DNA from: Planctomycetota bacterium
GTDB taxonomy: Bacteria; Planctomycetota; Phycisphaerae; Sedimentisphaerales; Anaerohalosphaeraceae
NCBI GenBank assembly: GCA_012519365.1
Contig: JAAYQH010000366.1
Span: 1-6,330, forward strand
Reading direction: 5' to 3'
Length of the DNA stretch: 6,330 nt
The position numbers and the translations under genes were made by a program. Below the pieces are notes generated by a model, which worked only from the letters and a program-made list of their open reading frames with translations, had not been told where the DNA came from and did no database searches. This document shows positions 1 through 6,027 of the stretch, piece by piece. Numbering within the stretch: the stretch's first letter is position 1; every line of letters starts with the position of its first letter.

Positions 1-261
1 CGGCTCGTTGTTTCTCAGACAAATTGCCGATGCTGCCATGCGACCGAGGCAGCAATCCGGATGTTCAGATACATACCTTTTTAGTTTGTCCTCGGCCTGA
101 ATCATTTCGTGATTGGCCAAATGGTCAATGACAGCGGCAAGTTGTTCTTTTGCGGCGAGTTCGTTATCAAGTCGCGGGAGGTTCTGATCCAGCCAGTGCC
201 ATATCAATTCCACCGTGTCTATGGCGATTCCTTTTCCAAAAATCTCAAGCAGTTTGCACAT
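1..261 (-). CDS. TPR-like helical protein of unknown function, N-terminal part (runs off left edge)
   Basis: This reading frame starts with ATG at 261 and stays open for 87 codons to the window edge. An in-frame TGA lies 12 nt upstream of the ATG, so no longer start is possible. A Shine-Dalgarno-like GGAAG sits 5 nt before the ATG. The visible protein is soluble and mostly helical, with no signal peptide or membrane segment. Residues 52-68 fit the second helix of a tetratricopeptide repeat (A56, L60, Y63, P68 at TPR-like spacing), and the following residues 72-83 could begin another repeat. The opening 'MCKLLEIFGKGIAIDTVELI' is not one I can assign to a family. It lies 223 nt downstream of the response-regulator gene on the same strand, so co-transcription is possible but unproven. 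Function unknown; a TPR-type scaffold or a TPR-fused enzyme are both open. Confidence 0.6.
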   Translation of the reverse strand, partial: MCKLLEIFGKGIAIDTVELIWHWLDQNLPRLDNELAAKEQLAAVIDHLANHEMIQAEDKLKRYVSEHPDCCLGRMAASAICLRNNEP

Positions 262-331
262 TCGGTCTTCCGGTCAAGTCGTTAAAGATTCTCGTTCATA
301 GTTGCCAATCCTGTATCGACTGAAGACCGAA
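261..331 (-). promoter_or_regulatory. Predicted leader hairpin covering the ribosome binding site of the left-edge gene
   Basis: Positions 261-270 (TTCGGTCTTC) and 322-331 (GAAGACCGAA) are perfect 10-bp inverted repeats. They are extended inward by AGTCG at 277-281 pairing with CGACT at 317-321, with a 6-nt bulge on one side. In minus-strand RNA the 3' arm contains most of the GGAAG Shine-Dalgarno sequence and ends on the A of the start codon. Folding would therefore hide the ribosome binding site. The repeats are seen directly; a regulatory role is inferred. Confidence 0.35.
282..299 (-). other. Possible five-codon leader ORF (MNENL) inside the hairpin loop
   Basis: In minus-strand RNA, an ATG at 299 is followed by four codons and a TAA at 284-282. 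An AGGA lies 9 nt upstream of the ATG. It sits in the loop of the predicted leader hairpin and ends 20 nt before the start of the left-edge gene. Translating ribosomes could affect folding of the hairpin. Such a short ORF can easily arise by chance. Confidence 0.15.
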
Positions 332-484
332 GGCGTTTAAGGAGTTACTTTGAAAAGAATCCGCCCAATGCACATTTCTCGCCGAGTTTGTGCGGTTTGC
401 GCAGACTATATCGCTTGTACGGCACTGCTGACAATCCTCCAGCCGGAGGCATCAACTCTGCCTGCAAGGTCCTATAAAATCGTA

Positions 485-949
485 TTATTGGTGGGCCTGT
501 TGGACGTTTTGCTCGATTTCTGTCAAATAAGCCAGAGTCCGCTCGAGTTTATCGGTCAGATGTTTGAGGCGCAACATGGTCCTGACTCGCGTCAGCAATT
601 CCCATTTATTGATAGGCTTACTTATGAAATCATCCGTCCCGCATTCGATTGCACGCTCAATGTCCCCGATTTCGTTAAGGGCCGTGACCATGATAATGGG
701 GATATCGCTTGTTTGAGGGTTGTTTTTTAGCCGGCGACAGACCTCAAAACCGCTGATTTTGGGCATCATTACATCCAGCAACACCAAATCCGGCGGGTCG
801 TTTTGCACGATTTCCAAGGCCTCCATGCCCCCTTGGGCGGCAATGGTGCGACAATCCAAGTCCTCAAGATAGGCAAGAACCAATTCAAGATTGTGCGGAT
901 TATCATCAACCACAAGGATGACCGGTTTGTGGTTTTCATTCTGTACCAT
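485..949 (-). CDS. Response regulator, single receiver (REC) domain with short helical tail
   Basis: This 154-residue protein is a CheY-like receiver. Numbered from the ATG at 949, the acidic pair is D15-D16 in 'ILVVDDNPHN', the phospho-acceptor is D59 in 'LVLLDVMMP', the switch Thr is T89 in 'MVTAL', and the conserved Lys is K111 in 'SKPIN'. All catalytic residues are present. After the receiver, residues from about 120 to the end form a Leu/Glu-rich helix, probably a coiled coil, and there is no DNA-binding or enzymatic output domain. I chose ATG 949 because AAAGGA at 958-963 is 8 nt upstream. A GTG at 970 would add 7 residues but has no such site. It is divergent from the histidine kinase at 1105, its likely phosphodonor. 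It could act as a phosphate shuttle or signal through protein contacts. The family assignment is firm; the target is unknown. Confidence 0.93.
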   Translation of the reverse strand: MVQNENHKPVILVVDDNPHNLELVLAYLEDLDCRTIAAQGGMEALEIVQNDPPDLVLLDVMMPKISGFEVCRRLKNNPQTSDIPIIMVTALNEIGDIERAIECGTDDFISKPINKWELLTRVRTMLRLKHLTDKLERTLAYLTEIEQNVQQAHQ

Positions 950-957
950 ATCTATTA

Positions 958-963
958 TCCTTT
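958..963 (-). promoter_or_regulatory. Ribosome binding site that decides the response-regulator start
   Basis: AAAGGA on the minus strand lies 8 nt before ATG 949. It falls inside the longer frame that begins at GTG 970, which has no purine-rich site upstream. This favours the 154-residue product. Confidence 0.5.
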
Positions 964-981
964 CAATCACACAGGCTATTA

Positions 982-1009
982 TTTTTACCGTTCAAGAAAG
1001 TTATCGCAA
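982..1009 (-). promoter_or_regulatory. Candidate sigma70-type promoter for the response-regulator gene
   Basis: On the minus strand TTGCGA (1009-1004) resembles a -35 box. It is followed after 16 nt by TAAAAA (987-982) as a -10 box within an A/T-rich stretch. Transcription would begin near 975, giving a leader of about 26 nt before ATG 949. The match to consensus is only partial. I found no equally spaced box pair for the divergent kinase, although TATAAC at 1062-1067 could be its -10. Confidence 0.25.
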
Positions 1010-1104
1010 CTGCCGATAAAGAATTATATGAATGTTATGGTATCCTTGATTTTAACGCGGATATAACAAAAATTCAATGCCAAATTCCACTGAGGGTAAC
1101 ATCT

Positions 1105-1869
1105 GTGCGACTGTTGGATAATCGACAAACCCTGCATCGACGATTGGACATACTTGAACAGACCAACCAGCATCTTCTAAATGCGCTCCATCAGGCCCAG
1201 CATCTGAGTGGTCTGGGGCTGGCCTGGTCGATTACGGCCCATGAGTTGAACAATCTGCTGACCCTGATGACCAATTATGCGCAACATGCGCTGCATTATC
1301 CCGACGACAAGGAACTGAGTACCAAGGCACTTGAAAAAACGGTGTTCATCGGCCAGCGCGCCGGTGAAATACTCGAAAAAGTGATGGATTTAGCCGCCGG
1401 AAAACCGATGAAAACCGACAGGGTGGAGGTTAGTGCCCTGCTGGAGGATGTGCTGCTGTGTATTGGACGTGATTTTGAAAAGGACAGCATTACACTGATA
1501 CGTGATTGTCCGCCTGGTGTTTGGATTCAGGGGGATCGAGTTATGCTGGGGCAGGTGTTTTTGAATCTGATGCTGAACGCGCGTCGAGCGATGTTGCCCA
1601 AAGGAGGTACGTTGTATTTTGCCGCTCGGTCCACGGCGAATGGCACCCGCATCGAATTGACCGATACCGGCTGCGGGATGTCTGCGGCGACGTTGTCGCG
1701 TATTTTTGAACCGTTTTACGGCGACGACCAGAGCCAGCCGGACTATGACGGCAACGGATTGGGGCTTTATTTCTGCAAGCACATCTTAGATGTGCATCAG
1801 GGCAGCATTCAAGTGCAATCCGAGCCGCATCGCGGAACCACATTCAGGATTCTGTTGCCAGGTTCTTGA
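1105..1869 (+). CDS. Cytosolic sensor-less histidine kinase (HisKA-like plus HATPase_c)
   Basis: This 254-residue protein is a two-component histidine kinase. Residues 5-35 form a probable coiled coil. The H-box is 'ITAHELNNLLT' with phospho-acceptor H46, and the dimerisation helices run to about residue 97. The ATP-binding domain follows: N-box 'VFLNLMLNARRAM' around N154-N158, G1 box 'DTGCGM' at 187-192, F-box 'IFEPFY' at 200-205, and G2 box 'GNGLGL' at 216-221. All key residues are present. There is no signal peptide, transmembrane segment, PAS or GAF domain, so the signal must reach it through a partner. The start is GTG 1105, with GAGGG 8 nt upstream. It is transcribed away from the receiver protein at 485-949, and the two probably form a cognate pair. 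The H-box and ATP-binding domain resemble those of NtrB/ZraS-type kinases. Which regulator it phosphorylates is inferred from position only. Confidence 0.92.
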   Translation: MRLLDNRQTLHRRLDILEQTNQHLLNALHQAQHLSGLGLAWSITAHELNNLLTLMTNYAQHALHYPDDKELSTKALEKTVFIGQRAGEILEKVMDLAAGKPMKTDRVEVSALLEDVLLCIGRDFEKDSITLIRDCPPGVWIQGDRVMLGQVFLNLMLNARRAMLPKGGTLYFAARSTANGTRIELTDTGCGMSAATLSRIFEPFYGDDQSQPDYDGNGLGLYFCKHILDVHQGSIQVQSEPHRGTTFRILLPGS

Positions 1870-1871
1870 TG

Positions 1872-1895
1872 AGACGGTATAACTGCATACCGTCT
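1872..1895 (+). other. Nine-bp perfect hairpin between kinase and CNNM genes
   Basis: AGACGGTAT (1872-1880) and ATACCGTCT (1887-1895) are perfect inverted repeats around a 6-nt loop. The hairpin starts 3 nt after the kinase stop codon. No T-run follows it, so it does not fit a standard intrinsic terminator. It could be a weak terminator, an mRNA-stabilising 3' hairpin, or an operator for the CNNM genes 29 nt further on. Confidence 0.4.
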
Positions 1896-1923
1896 GTCAA
1901 GTCGAATAACGGTAAAACAGAGA

Positions 1924-3225
1924 GTGATTGTGGTAGTCTTTTTATTTCAATCAATATGGCAGCTTTTGGCGATGGGTGTTTTGCTGCTGGCCTCGGCGTT
2001 TTGTTCGGGCTCGGAGACCGCGTTTTTTCATCTTTCTCGCCGGCAGGTGCGCCAGTTCGCTGCCTCATCGGCACCGCTTGAACGGCTGGCGGCTTCGTTG
2101 CTGAGCGATCCTAATCGTCTTTTGACCGCCCTTCTGTTTTCCAATATGACGGTCAATGTGCTGTACTTTGCCGTGTCAAGTATGTTGTCTATTCAGGCGG
2201 GCCGGACCCTCGGCCTTGCAGCCGGAACCAGCATGGCAGCAGTCGGATTTCTGGCGTTGCTGCTGGGCGGGGAAATATTGCCCAAGTCGCTGGTTTATGC
2301 CCATACCTCCCGGTTTTGTCTGTTTGCTTGTCCGGCCTGTTATGTGCTGCTGCGGGTGCTCTGGCCGTTGCTGGCTTTTCTGGATTATGTGGTGGTCCAG
2401 CCCGCTGTGCGGCTGTTGGTGCATCCGGCGGCTCGGTCATCGCCGGTGACTGCCGAACAGCTCAGAATGCTGATGGACAAGACGCAGCGAAAAGGCTGGA
2501 TCGGTGAAGATGAAAACCTGTTGTTGGCCGAGATTTTGAAATTTGGCTTTTTGAAGGTCCGACATATTATGCAGCCGCGGGTAGAAATGCCTGCATGTTC
2601 TGTAACGCTTGCGGCATCTCAAATTCGGGCGATGATGCTCCAGCATCGTTTGGTCAAAATTCCTGTCTATAAACACGATATCGATGGGGTTGTCGGCGCT
2701 GTTCATCTGCGTGATTTGCTGCTGAATCCCAATCGAAAACCGGCCAATTTGGTGCGTCCGGTGGTGTATGTGCCGGAACAAAAAAGCGTCGAGTCGTTGA
2801 TTGAGTTTTTCCGGACCAGCGGCGAAGATATGGCGATTGTCGTAGATGAATACGGCGGCATCGCCGGTTGGGTGCGTTTTGAGCATATCATCGAACAATT
2901 ATTGCGGCCTATGGAGAATGGAACAAAACAGAGCCCTATTAAGCAAATCGGCCCCTTTTCCTATCGACTGGAAGCAGATTTGTCCATTTACGATTGGAAG
3001 GATGCCTTTGGCATCAATCTGGAAGAGACCCATCTGACGACACTGGGGGGATTTGTAACCGCCCTGCTTGGCCGGATTCCCCGGCCCGGCGATGAAGCTC
3101 GGCTGAAAAATCTAAAATTTACTGTTGAGAATGTTCGCAACAATCGAATCCAAACCGTAGTGATGACGCTTGAACCGATTCTTGATACCGCCCCTTCACA
3201 AACGGAGGAGAAATCAACCCAATGA
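1924..3225 (+). CDS. CNNM/DUF21-CBS-CorC/HlyC family membrane protein, probable divalent-cation transporter
   Basis: This 433-residue protein has the complete layout of the CNNM/CorB-CorC family, whose members move or regulate Mg2+ and Co2+ at the inner membrane. Residues 1-165 are the DUF21 membrane domain, with hydrophobic segments near 3-27, 66-90, 104-126 and 131-158. Family motifs are 'FCSGSETAFFHLSR' (26-39), N74/N78 and 'GGEILPK' (115-121). An acidic helical linker leads into the CBS pair: 'HIMQPR' (214-219) opens CBS1, and 'MAIVVDEYGG' lies in CBS2. A CorC/HlyC domain occupies roughly 340-420. The length is usual for the family. The start is uncertain: GTG 1924, GTG 1930 and ATG 1972 are in frame, and none has a strong Shine-Dalgarno site. 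Its last four bases overlap the start of a related gene, so the two are probably translated together. The ion and direction of transport are inferred from the family. Confidence 0.9.
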   Translation: MIVVVFLFQSIWQLLAMGVLLLASAFCSGSETAFFHLSRRQVRQFAASSAPLERLAASLLSDPNRLLTALLFSNMTVNVLYFAVSSMLSIQAGRTLGLAAGTSMAAVGFLALLLGGEILPKSLVYAHTSRFCLFACPACYVLLRVLWPLLAFLDYVVVQPAVRLLVHPAARSSPVTAEQLRMLMDKTQRKGWIGEDENLLLAEILKFGFLKVRHIMQPRVEMPACSVTLAASQIRAMMLQHRLVKIPVYKHDIDGVVGAVHLRDLLLNPNRKPANLVRPVVYVPEQKSVESLIEFFRTSGEDMAIVVDEYGGIAGWVRFEHIIEQLLRPMENGTKQSPIKQIGPFSYRLEADLSIYDWKDAFGINLEETHLTTLGGFVTALLGRIPRPGDEARLKNLKFTVENVRNNRIQTVVMTLEPILDTAPSQTEEKSTQ

Positions 3226-4220
3226 TAAACACGTTGCTGCAGGTTGTTCTTATTCTGGGTCTGATTGCACTAAGCGCCTTTTTTTCCGGCAGCGAAACAG
3301 GCTTTTATCGACTAAGCCGATTTCGTCTGCGATTGGGAGTTGAAGAGCATCGGCCGTTCTATGACAAGCTGTTTAGTTTGGTTCGAGATGGACAAGCGAC
3401 AATAATGTCTATCCTGATCGGCAATAACCTGGTGAGTTATGGTCTGACCAGTCTTGTAACCGTCTTGCTTTTTAGACGATTGGGCGATCAGCATCTGTCG
3501 GAGATATACGCGACGGTAATTTTGTCACCGGTTCTTTTCGTTTTCGGCGAGATGATTCCCAAAGTTCTTTTTTATCATTGGGCCGACTGGCTGATGCCGC
3601 GTTTGGCGTGGCTGTTATGGGGCGTTCATCAGGCTTTTTCGCTGACTGGAATTGTTGCGGCATTAGGATGGGTTTCTGACCGATTGTCGAGCCTCTTGGG
3701 ACTGGGGACGCATACGGCCGCGGCAGTGGACGCCACGCAACGACATCAGGTTTTCCAGATCATTCACGAAACGCGAGAAGAAGGCCTGCTCAGTGAGGTC
3801 CAGCGGAATATGATCGCTCGTCTGCTGCAAATACCCAATGTATCGGTGCATACCGTGATGACCCCCTACCGAGATGTCGAAAAAGTATCCGTCAACAGTA
3901 ATCGTCGTAAACTGCTGGGCCATTTAGCCGCCGCCTGGCATACCCGTCAAATTGTTTGCGGGGCGGATGACAGTGTTCTGGGGTACATTTTGATGTATGA
4001 AGTGCTGGCCGGCGAGGACGATTTTGAGGATCTAAGGCCATTTATCAGGCCACTGGTTACCTTGGAACCGACCTGCTCGGCGATAGAGGCCATGAACACC
4101 CTTTGTCGAAAACGCGAAAAAATTGCTCTGGTAAAAACGCTGCATTCAAAACAGCCGCTTGGCATCGTAACATTGACCGACCTTGTCGAGGAATTAACCG
4201 GCGAATTGGCGGTAGCCTAA
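3222..4220 (+). CDS. Short CNNM/DUF21-CBS family membrane protein lacking the CorC/HlyC domain
   Basis: This 332-residue protein is a paralogue of the preceding gene. The DUF21 membrane domain spans about 1-160 with 'FFSGSETGFYRLSR' (20-33), N68-N69 in 'IGNNLVSYGL' and 'GEMIPK' (109-114). The acidic helix 'EEGLLSEVQRNM' (186-197) leads to CBS1, opened by 'VMTPYRDV' (212-219), where the usual Arg after Pro is Tyr. CBS2 ends with 'GIVTLTDLVEELTGEL' near the C-terminus. The 'DEYGG' motif of CBS2 and the CorC/HlyC domain of the neighbour are both absent. The chain ends naturally at TAA 4218-4220, with no sign of a frameshift. ATG 3222 overlaps the upstream TGA, and GGAGGAG lies 11 nt before it. 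The coupling suggests the two proteins are made in fixed ratio and may form heterodimers, since CNNM proteins are known dimers. Substrate is inferred from the family. Confidence 0.88.
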   Translation: MINTLLQVVLILGLIALSAFFSGSETGFYRLSRFRLRLGVEEHRPFYDKLFSLVRDGQATIMSILIGNNLVSYGLTSLVTVLLFRRLGDQHLSEIYATVILSPVLFVFGEMIPKVLFYHWADWLMPRLAWLLWGVHQAFSLTGIVAALGWVSDRLSSLLGLGTHTAAAVDATQRHQVFQIIHETREEGLLSEVQRNMIARLLQIPNVSVHTVMTPYRDVEKVSVNSNRRKLLGHLAAAWHTRQIVCGADDSVLGYILMYEVLAGEDDFEDLRPFIRPLVTLEPTCSAIEAMNTLCRKREKIALVKTLHSKQPLGIVTLTDLVEELTGELAVA

Positions 4221-4294
4221 AAGTGTATGCTTTCTTGGTATCTTTTGGGGTTTTGCGTGGTGTAGGGTTTGGGCCGACACACTTTAGATATCTT

Positions 4295-5077
4295 TTAGGG
4301 AACCTTATAGGCGGTGTTGTCAGGGGACAAAAACCCCACCGGCGAGTGTGGATTTTGTTGGTTGTACGCATCCAGGGTCTGTTGATGACGTGCAGGCTCC
4401 ACGAGAGTATAGACGACCGACTGAGAACGAGTGCTGCCGTCACCGAAGGCGATATTTGTGCGTCGATTATGGCGAAATCCTTGTGTGCCGGCCCATCGAT
4501 CATTGAACGACAGGTCTCCTTCAGTGCGCAGGGGAGCACGCATAAACTTGTTGGCACCGCTGATGTTTTGTCCATCGCCGAAAACCGCCACCCTTGCCGG
4601 CTGCCTTAGTTGGTCGCGTCGTGCCGGCTGGGCAATGTTTTCCCACTGCCCATGACCGATGTAACTGGTGTTGTAGTTATAGCCGGTATAGGGGTCGTAC
4701 GGTGTGTTCGAGTCGCCCTGAAAAGACGGGCATTGCTGAATCTTGTCCATCGGCTCGCCCTGCCAGAGTATTCCCGATTCAATACTCGGTTCAGGCCCGA
4801 CAAAACACACCGTAAAATCCCAATTATACTGAATATCCCCTTGATCTGTCTGCTGCGTATAATAGGCGATGGGAAAAAAACCGTCGTGATTTTCGCAGTA
4901 AATAAAGGCTGCGAGTATTATTTGCCGCAGATTGCTTTGGCAACACACCGATTCGGCCTGTCGCCGCACGCGGGCCAATGCCGGCAGTGTAACCGATAGC
5001 AGCATCGCTACAACACCAATGACTACTAAAAGTTCAATAAGGGTAAACGCTTTTCTATTCAGCTTGTTTTGAGTCAT
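4295..5077 (-). CDS. Prepilin-type N-terminal cleavage/methylation protein (pseudopilin-like)
   Basis: This 260-residue protein begins with a type IV prepilin or type II secretion pseudopilin leader. The basic leader 'MTQNKLNRKA' is followed by 'FTLIELLVVIGVVAMLLS', with predicted prepilin-peptidase cleavage between A10 and F11 and the conserved glutamate E15 at mature position 5. Hydrophobic residues 11-35 would be the membrane helix and assembly stem. The rest is a globular periplasmic domain with paired C45-C46, 'CPSF' at 116-119, and a late H203-x9-D213-G214 motif similar to the H-x9-DG of DUF1559-type planctomycete pseudopilins. Its ATG overlaps the TGA of the upstream gene by 4 nt (5074-5077) and it has no strong site of its own, so translation probably depends on coupling. 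No prepilin peptidase or secretion ATPase is in the window. A role in assembling a surface structure or in export of its operon partners is inferred only. Confidence 0.88.
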   Translation of the reverse strand: MTQNKLNRKAFTLIELLVVIGVVAMLLSVTLPALARVRRQAESVCCQSNLRQIILAAFIYCENHDGFFPIAYYTQQTDQGDIQYNWDFTVCFVGPEPSIESGILWQGEPMDKIQQCPSFQGDSNTPYDPYTGYNYNTSYIGHGQWENIAQPARRDQLRQPARVAVFGDGQNISGANKFMRAPLRTEGDLSFNDRWAGTQGFRHNRRTNIAFGDGSTRSQSVVYTLVEPARHQQTLDAYNQQNPHSPVGFLSPDNTAYKVP

Positions 5078-6027
5078 TTTTCAGATTCACACTTCCACGT
5101 ACAGATCAACCAGTGTTCGGCCAAAATCGCAAAATCAGCCAGATCGACGCGACAGTCCTTATTCACATCGCCCGGCGGAAATGGATGCCGGTAATCGCCG
5201 CACGCGGCCACGTCAGCCACGGCGTCGGCTTCGCCCCATTCTTCACTGGTGAGTTTGACATACTGAATCCAGCGTCGTCCTGTGTCCGGATCCACACGTA
5301 ACGCGTCGAAGTCGGCCGGGTCAAGCCATTGCAGGTCGAAACCCGTCCCCCCTGCCGAGCCGTCATACAGTGCGATAGCCTGAGGGACGGACAGCCCGGA
5401 AAAGTCGCTCAACGTCAGATTGGGATTGACGGGTTTGAGAAAATCCAGCGGCCGGCCCCACCAGCCGGTTGATCTGTCCCATTCGAAAGGATGGGTTGGG
5501 AATAAATCTCCTGCTGCCGCCTGTTCGACGGGAAACACAAACCATGGGCCGTTAGGATCCTGGGCCACACGGACCGTAAGCCATTCAGCGTTCACCGACG
5601 CCGGTGAGGTCAAAGTAACCGTCGCCATGTCCGATGTCGGGCTCAGGCTGCCGCCGTTTCGCGTAAAAAACGTATTGCTAAAGACTATAAAATCAATCCC
5701 GTAAGGGTTATTGATATCGTCGGCCACTTTATGATCAAAGCCCACCACTACCTCACTGCCAGGCCTTAGCGTCAAGAGCGTCGGCCGGCCGTCGGGTGTT
5801 ACGTTCCAGGCTGGATAAACCATCGATATGGTAAATTCCTGCTTTTCCCAACCGTCATAAACGTGTGTAGTCGGTAAGCCAAGCACGGCATTGGGATCAT
5901 TATATGGCCAGGGGCCGAACGGCCCCTGATACGATACAAGCATGCTCGCAAAATCCGAGCCGTTCGACGCCCAAACAATCGGCCCGAAAGCACACATTAA
6001 ACTCCATATCAGCAGTCGTTTTCTCAT
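5074..6027 (-). CDS. Secreted surface protein with C-terminal dockerin-like repeat
   Basis: The product is 317 residues. Residues 1-20 form a signal peptide (basic 'MRKR', a hydrophobic core, likely cleavage after 'VWA'). The body looks like a beta-sandwich, with 'NDPNAVLGLP' (43-52), 'VVVGFDH' (93-99) and 'DFIVFSN' (112-118). Later comes an acidic stretch containing 'EADAVADVA'. Residues 286-307 are a dockerin-type calcium loop, 'GDVNKDCRVDLADFAILAEH', with D287, N289, D291 and D295/D298 as likely ligands. Only one repeat is present, as is common in Phycisphaerae. I chose ATG 6027 because it gives a signal peptide, has AAGGA 10 nt upstream and overlaps the upstream stop as ATGA. The frame is open to 6252, but that part lies over the upstream gene and looks non-coding. 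The GFDH/DF-VF-N pattern recalls Bacteroidetes 'cell surface protein' members of B12 uptake loci. That link comes from memory of motifs and is tentative. Confidence 0.82.
   Translation of the reverse strand: MRKRLLIWSLMCAFGPIVWASNGSDFASMLVSYQGPFGPWPYNDPNAVLGLPTTHVYDGWEKQEFTISMVYPAWNVTPDGRPTLLTLRPGSEVVVGFDHKVADDINNPYGIDFIVFSNTFFTRNGGSLSPTSDMATVTLTSPASVNAEWLTVRVAQDPNGPWFVFPVEQAAAGDLFPTHPFEWDRSTGWWGRPLDFLKPVNPNLTLSDFSGLSVPQAIALYDGSAGGTGFDLQWLDPADFDALRVDPDTGRRWIQYVKLTSEEWGEADAVADVAACGDYRHPFPPGDVNKDCRVDLADFAILAEHWLICTWKCESEK

Noticed and set aside
436..449. Small inverted repeat CCTCC-AGCC-GGAGG as a terminator after the response regulator
   Set aside because: The stem is only 5 bp and no T-run follows on the minus strand, so it does not meet a terminator standard.
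379..453. Possible 35-codon minus-strand ORF between the response regulator and the left-edge gene (starts 'MPPAGGLSAV')
   Set aside because: It lacks a clear ribosome binding site and shows no recognisable motif. At this length in a 223-nt gap it is likely chance.
350..730. Plus-strand 126-codon frame with AAGGAG 5 nt before a TTG start
   Set aside because: The ribosome binding site is attractive, but most of the frame lies antisense to the well-supported response regulator. The product has no recognisable domain, and the part before 485 codes for nothing familiar.
1390..1843. Minus-strand frames inside the kinase gene
   Set aside because: They are antisense to intact H, N, G1, F and G2 kinase motifs and have no features of their own.
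4217..4296. Convergent-gene terminator from AAAGTGT (4220-4226) and ACACTTT (4279-4285), followed by TCTTTT
   Set aside because: The arms are 7 bp and separated by 52 nt, with no strong internal stem. Termination is expected in this 74-nt convergent gap, but the sequence does not show a convincing hairpin.
4103..4609. Plus-strand 168-codon frame spanning the end of the second CNNM gene and the pseudopilin gene
   Set aside because: It overlaps two well-supported genes, out of frame with one and antisense to the other, and has no domain or ribosome binding site support.
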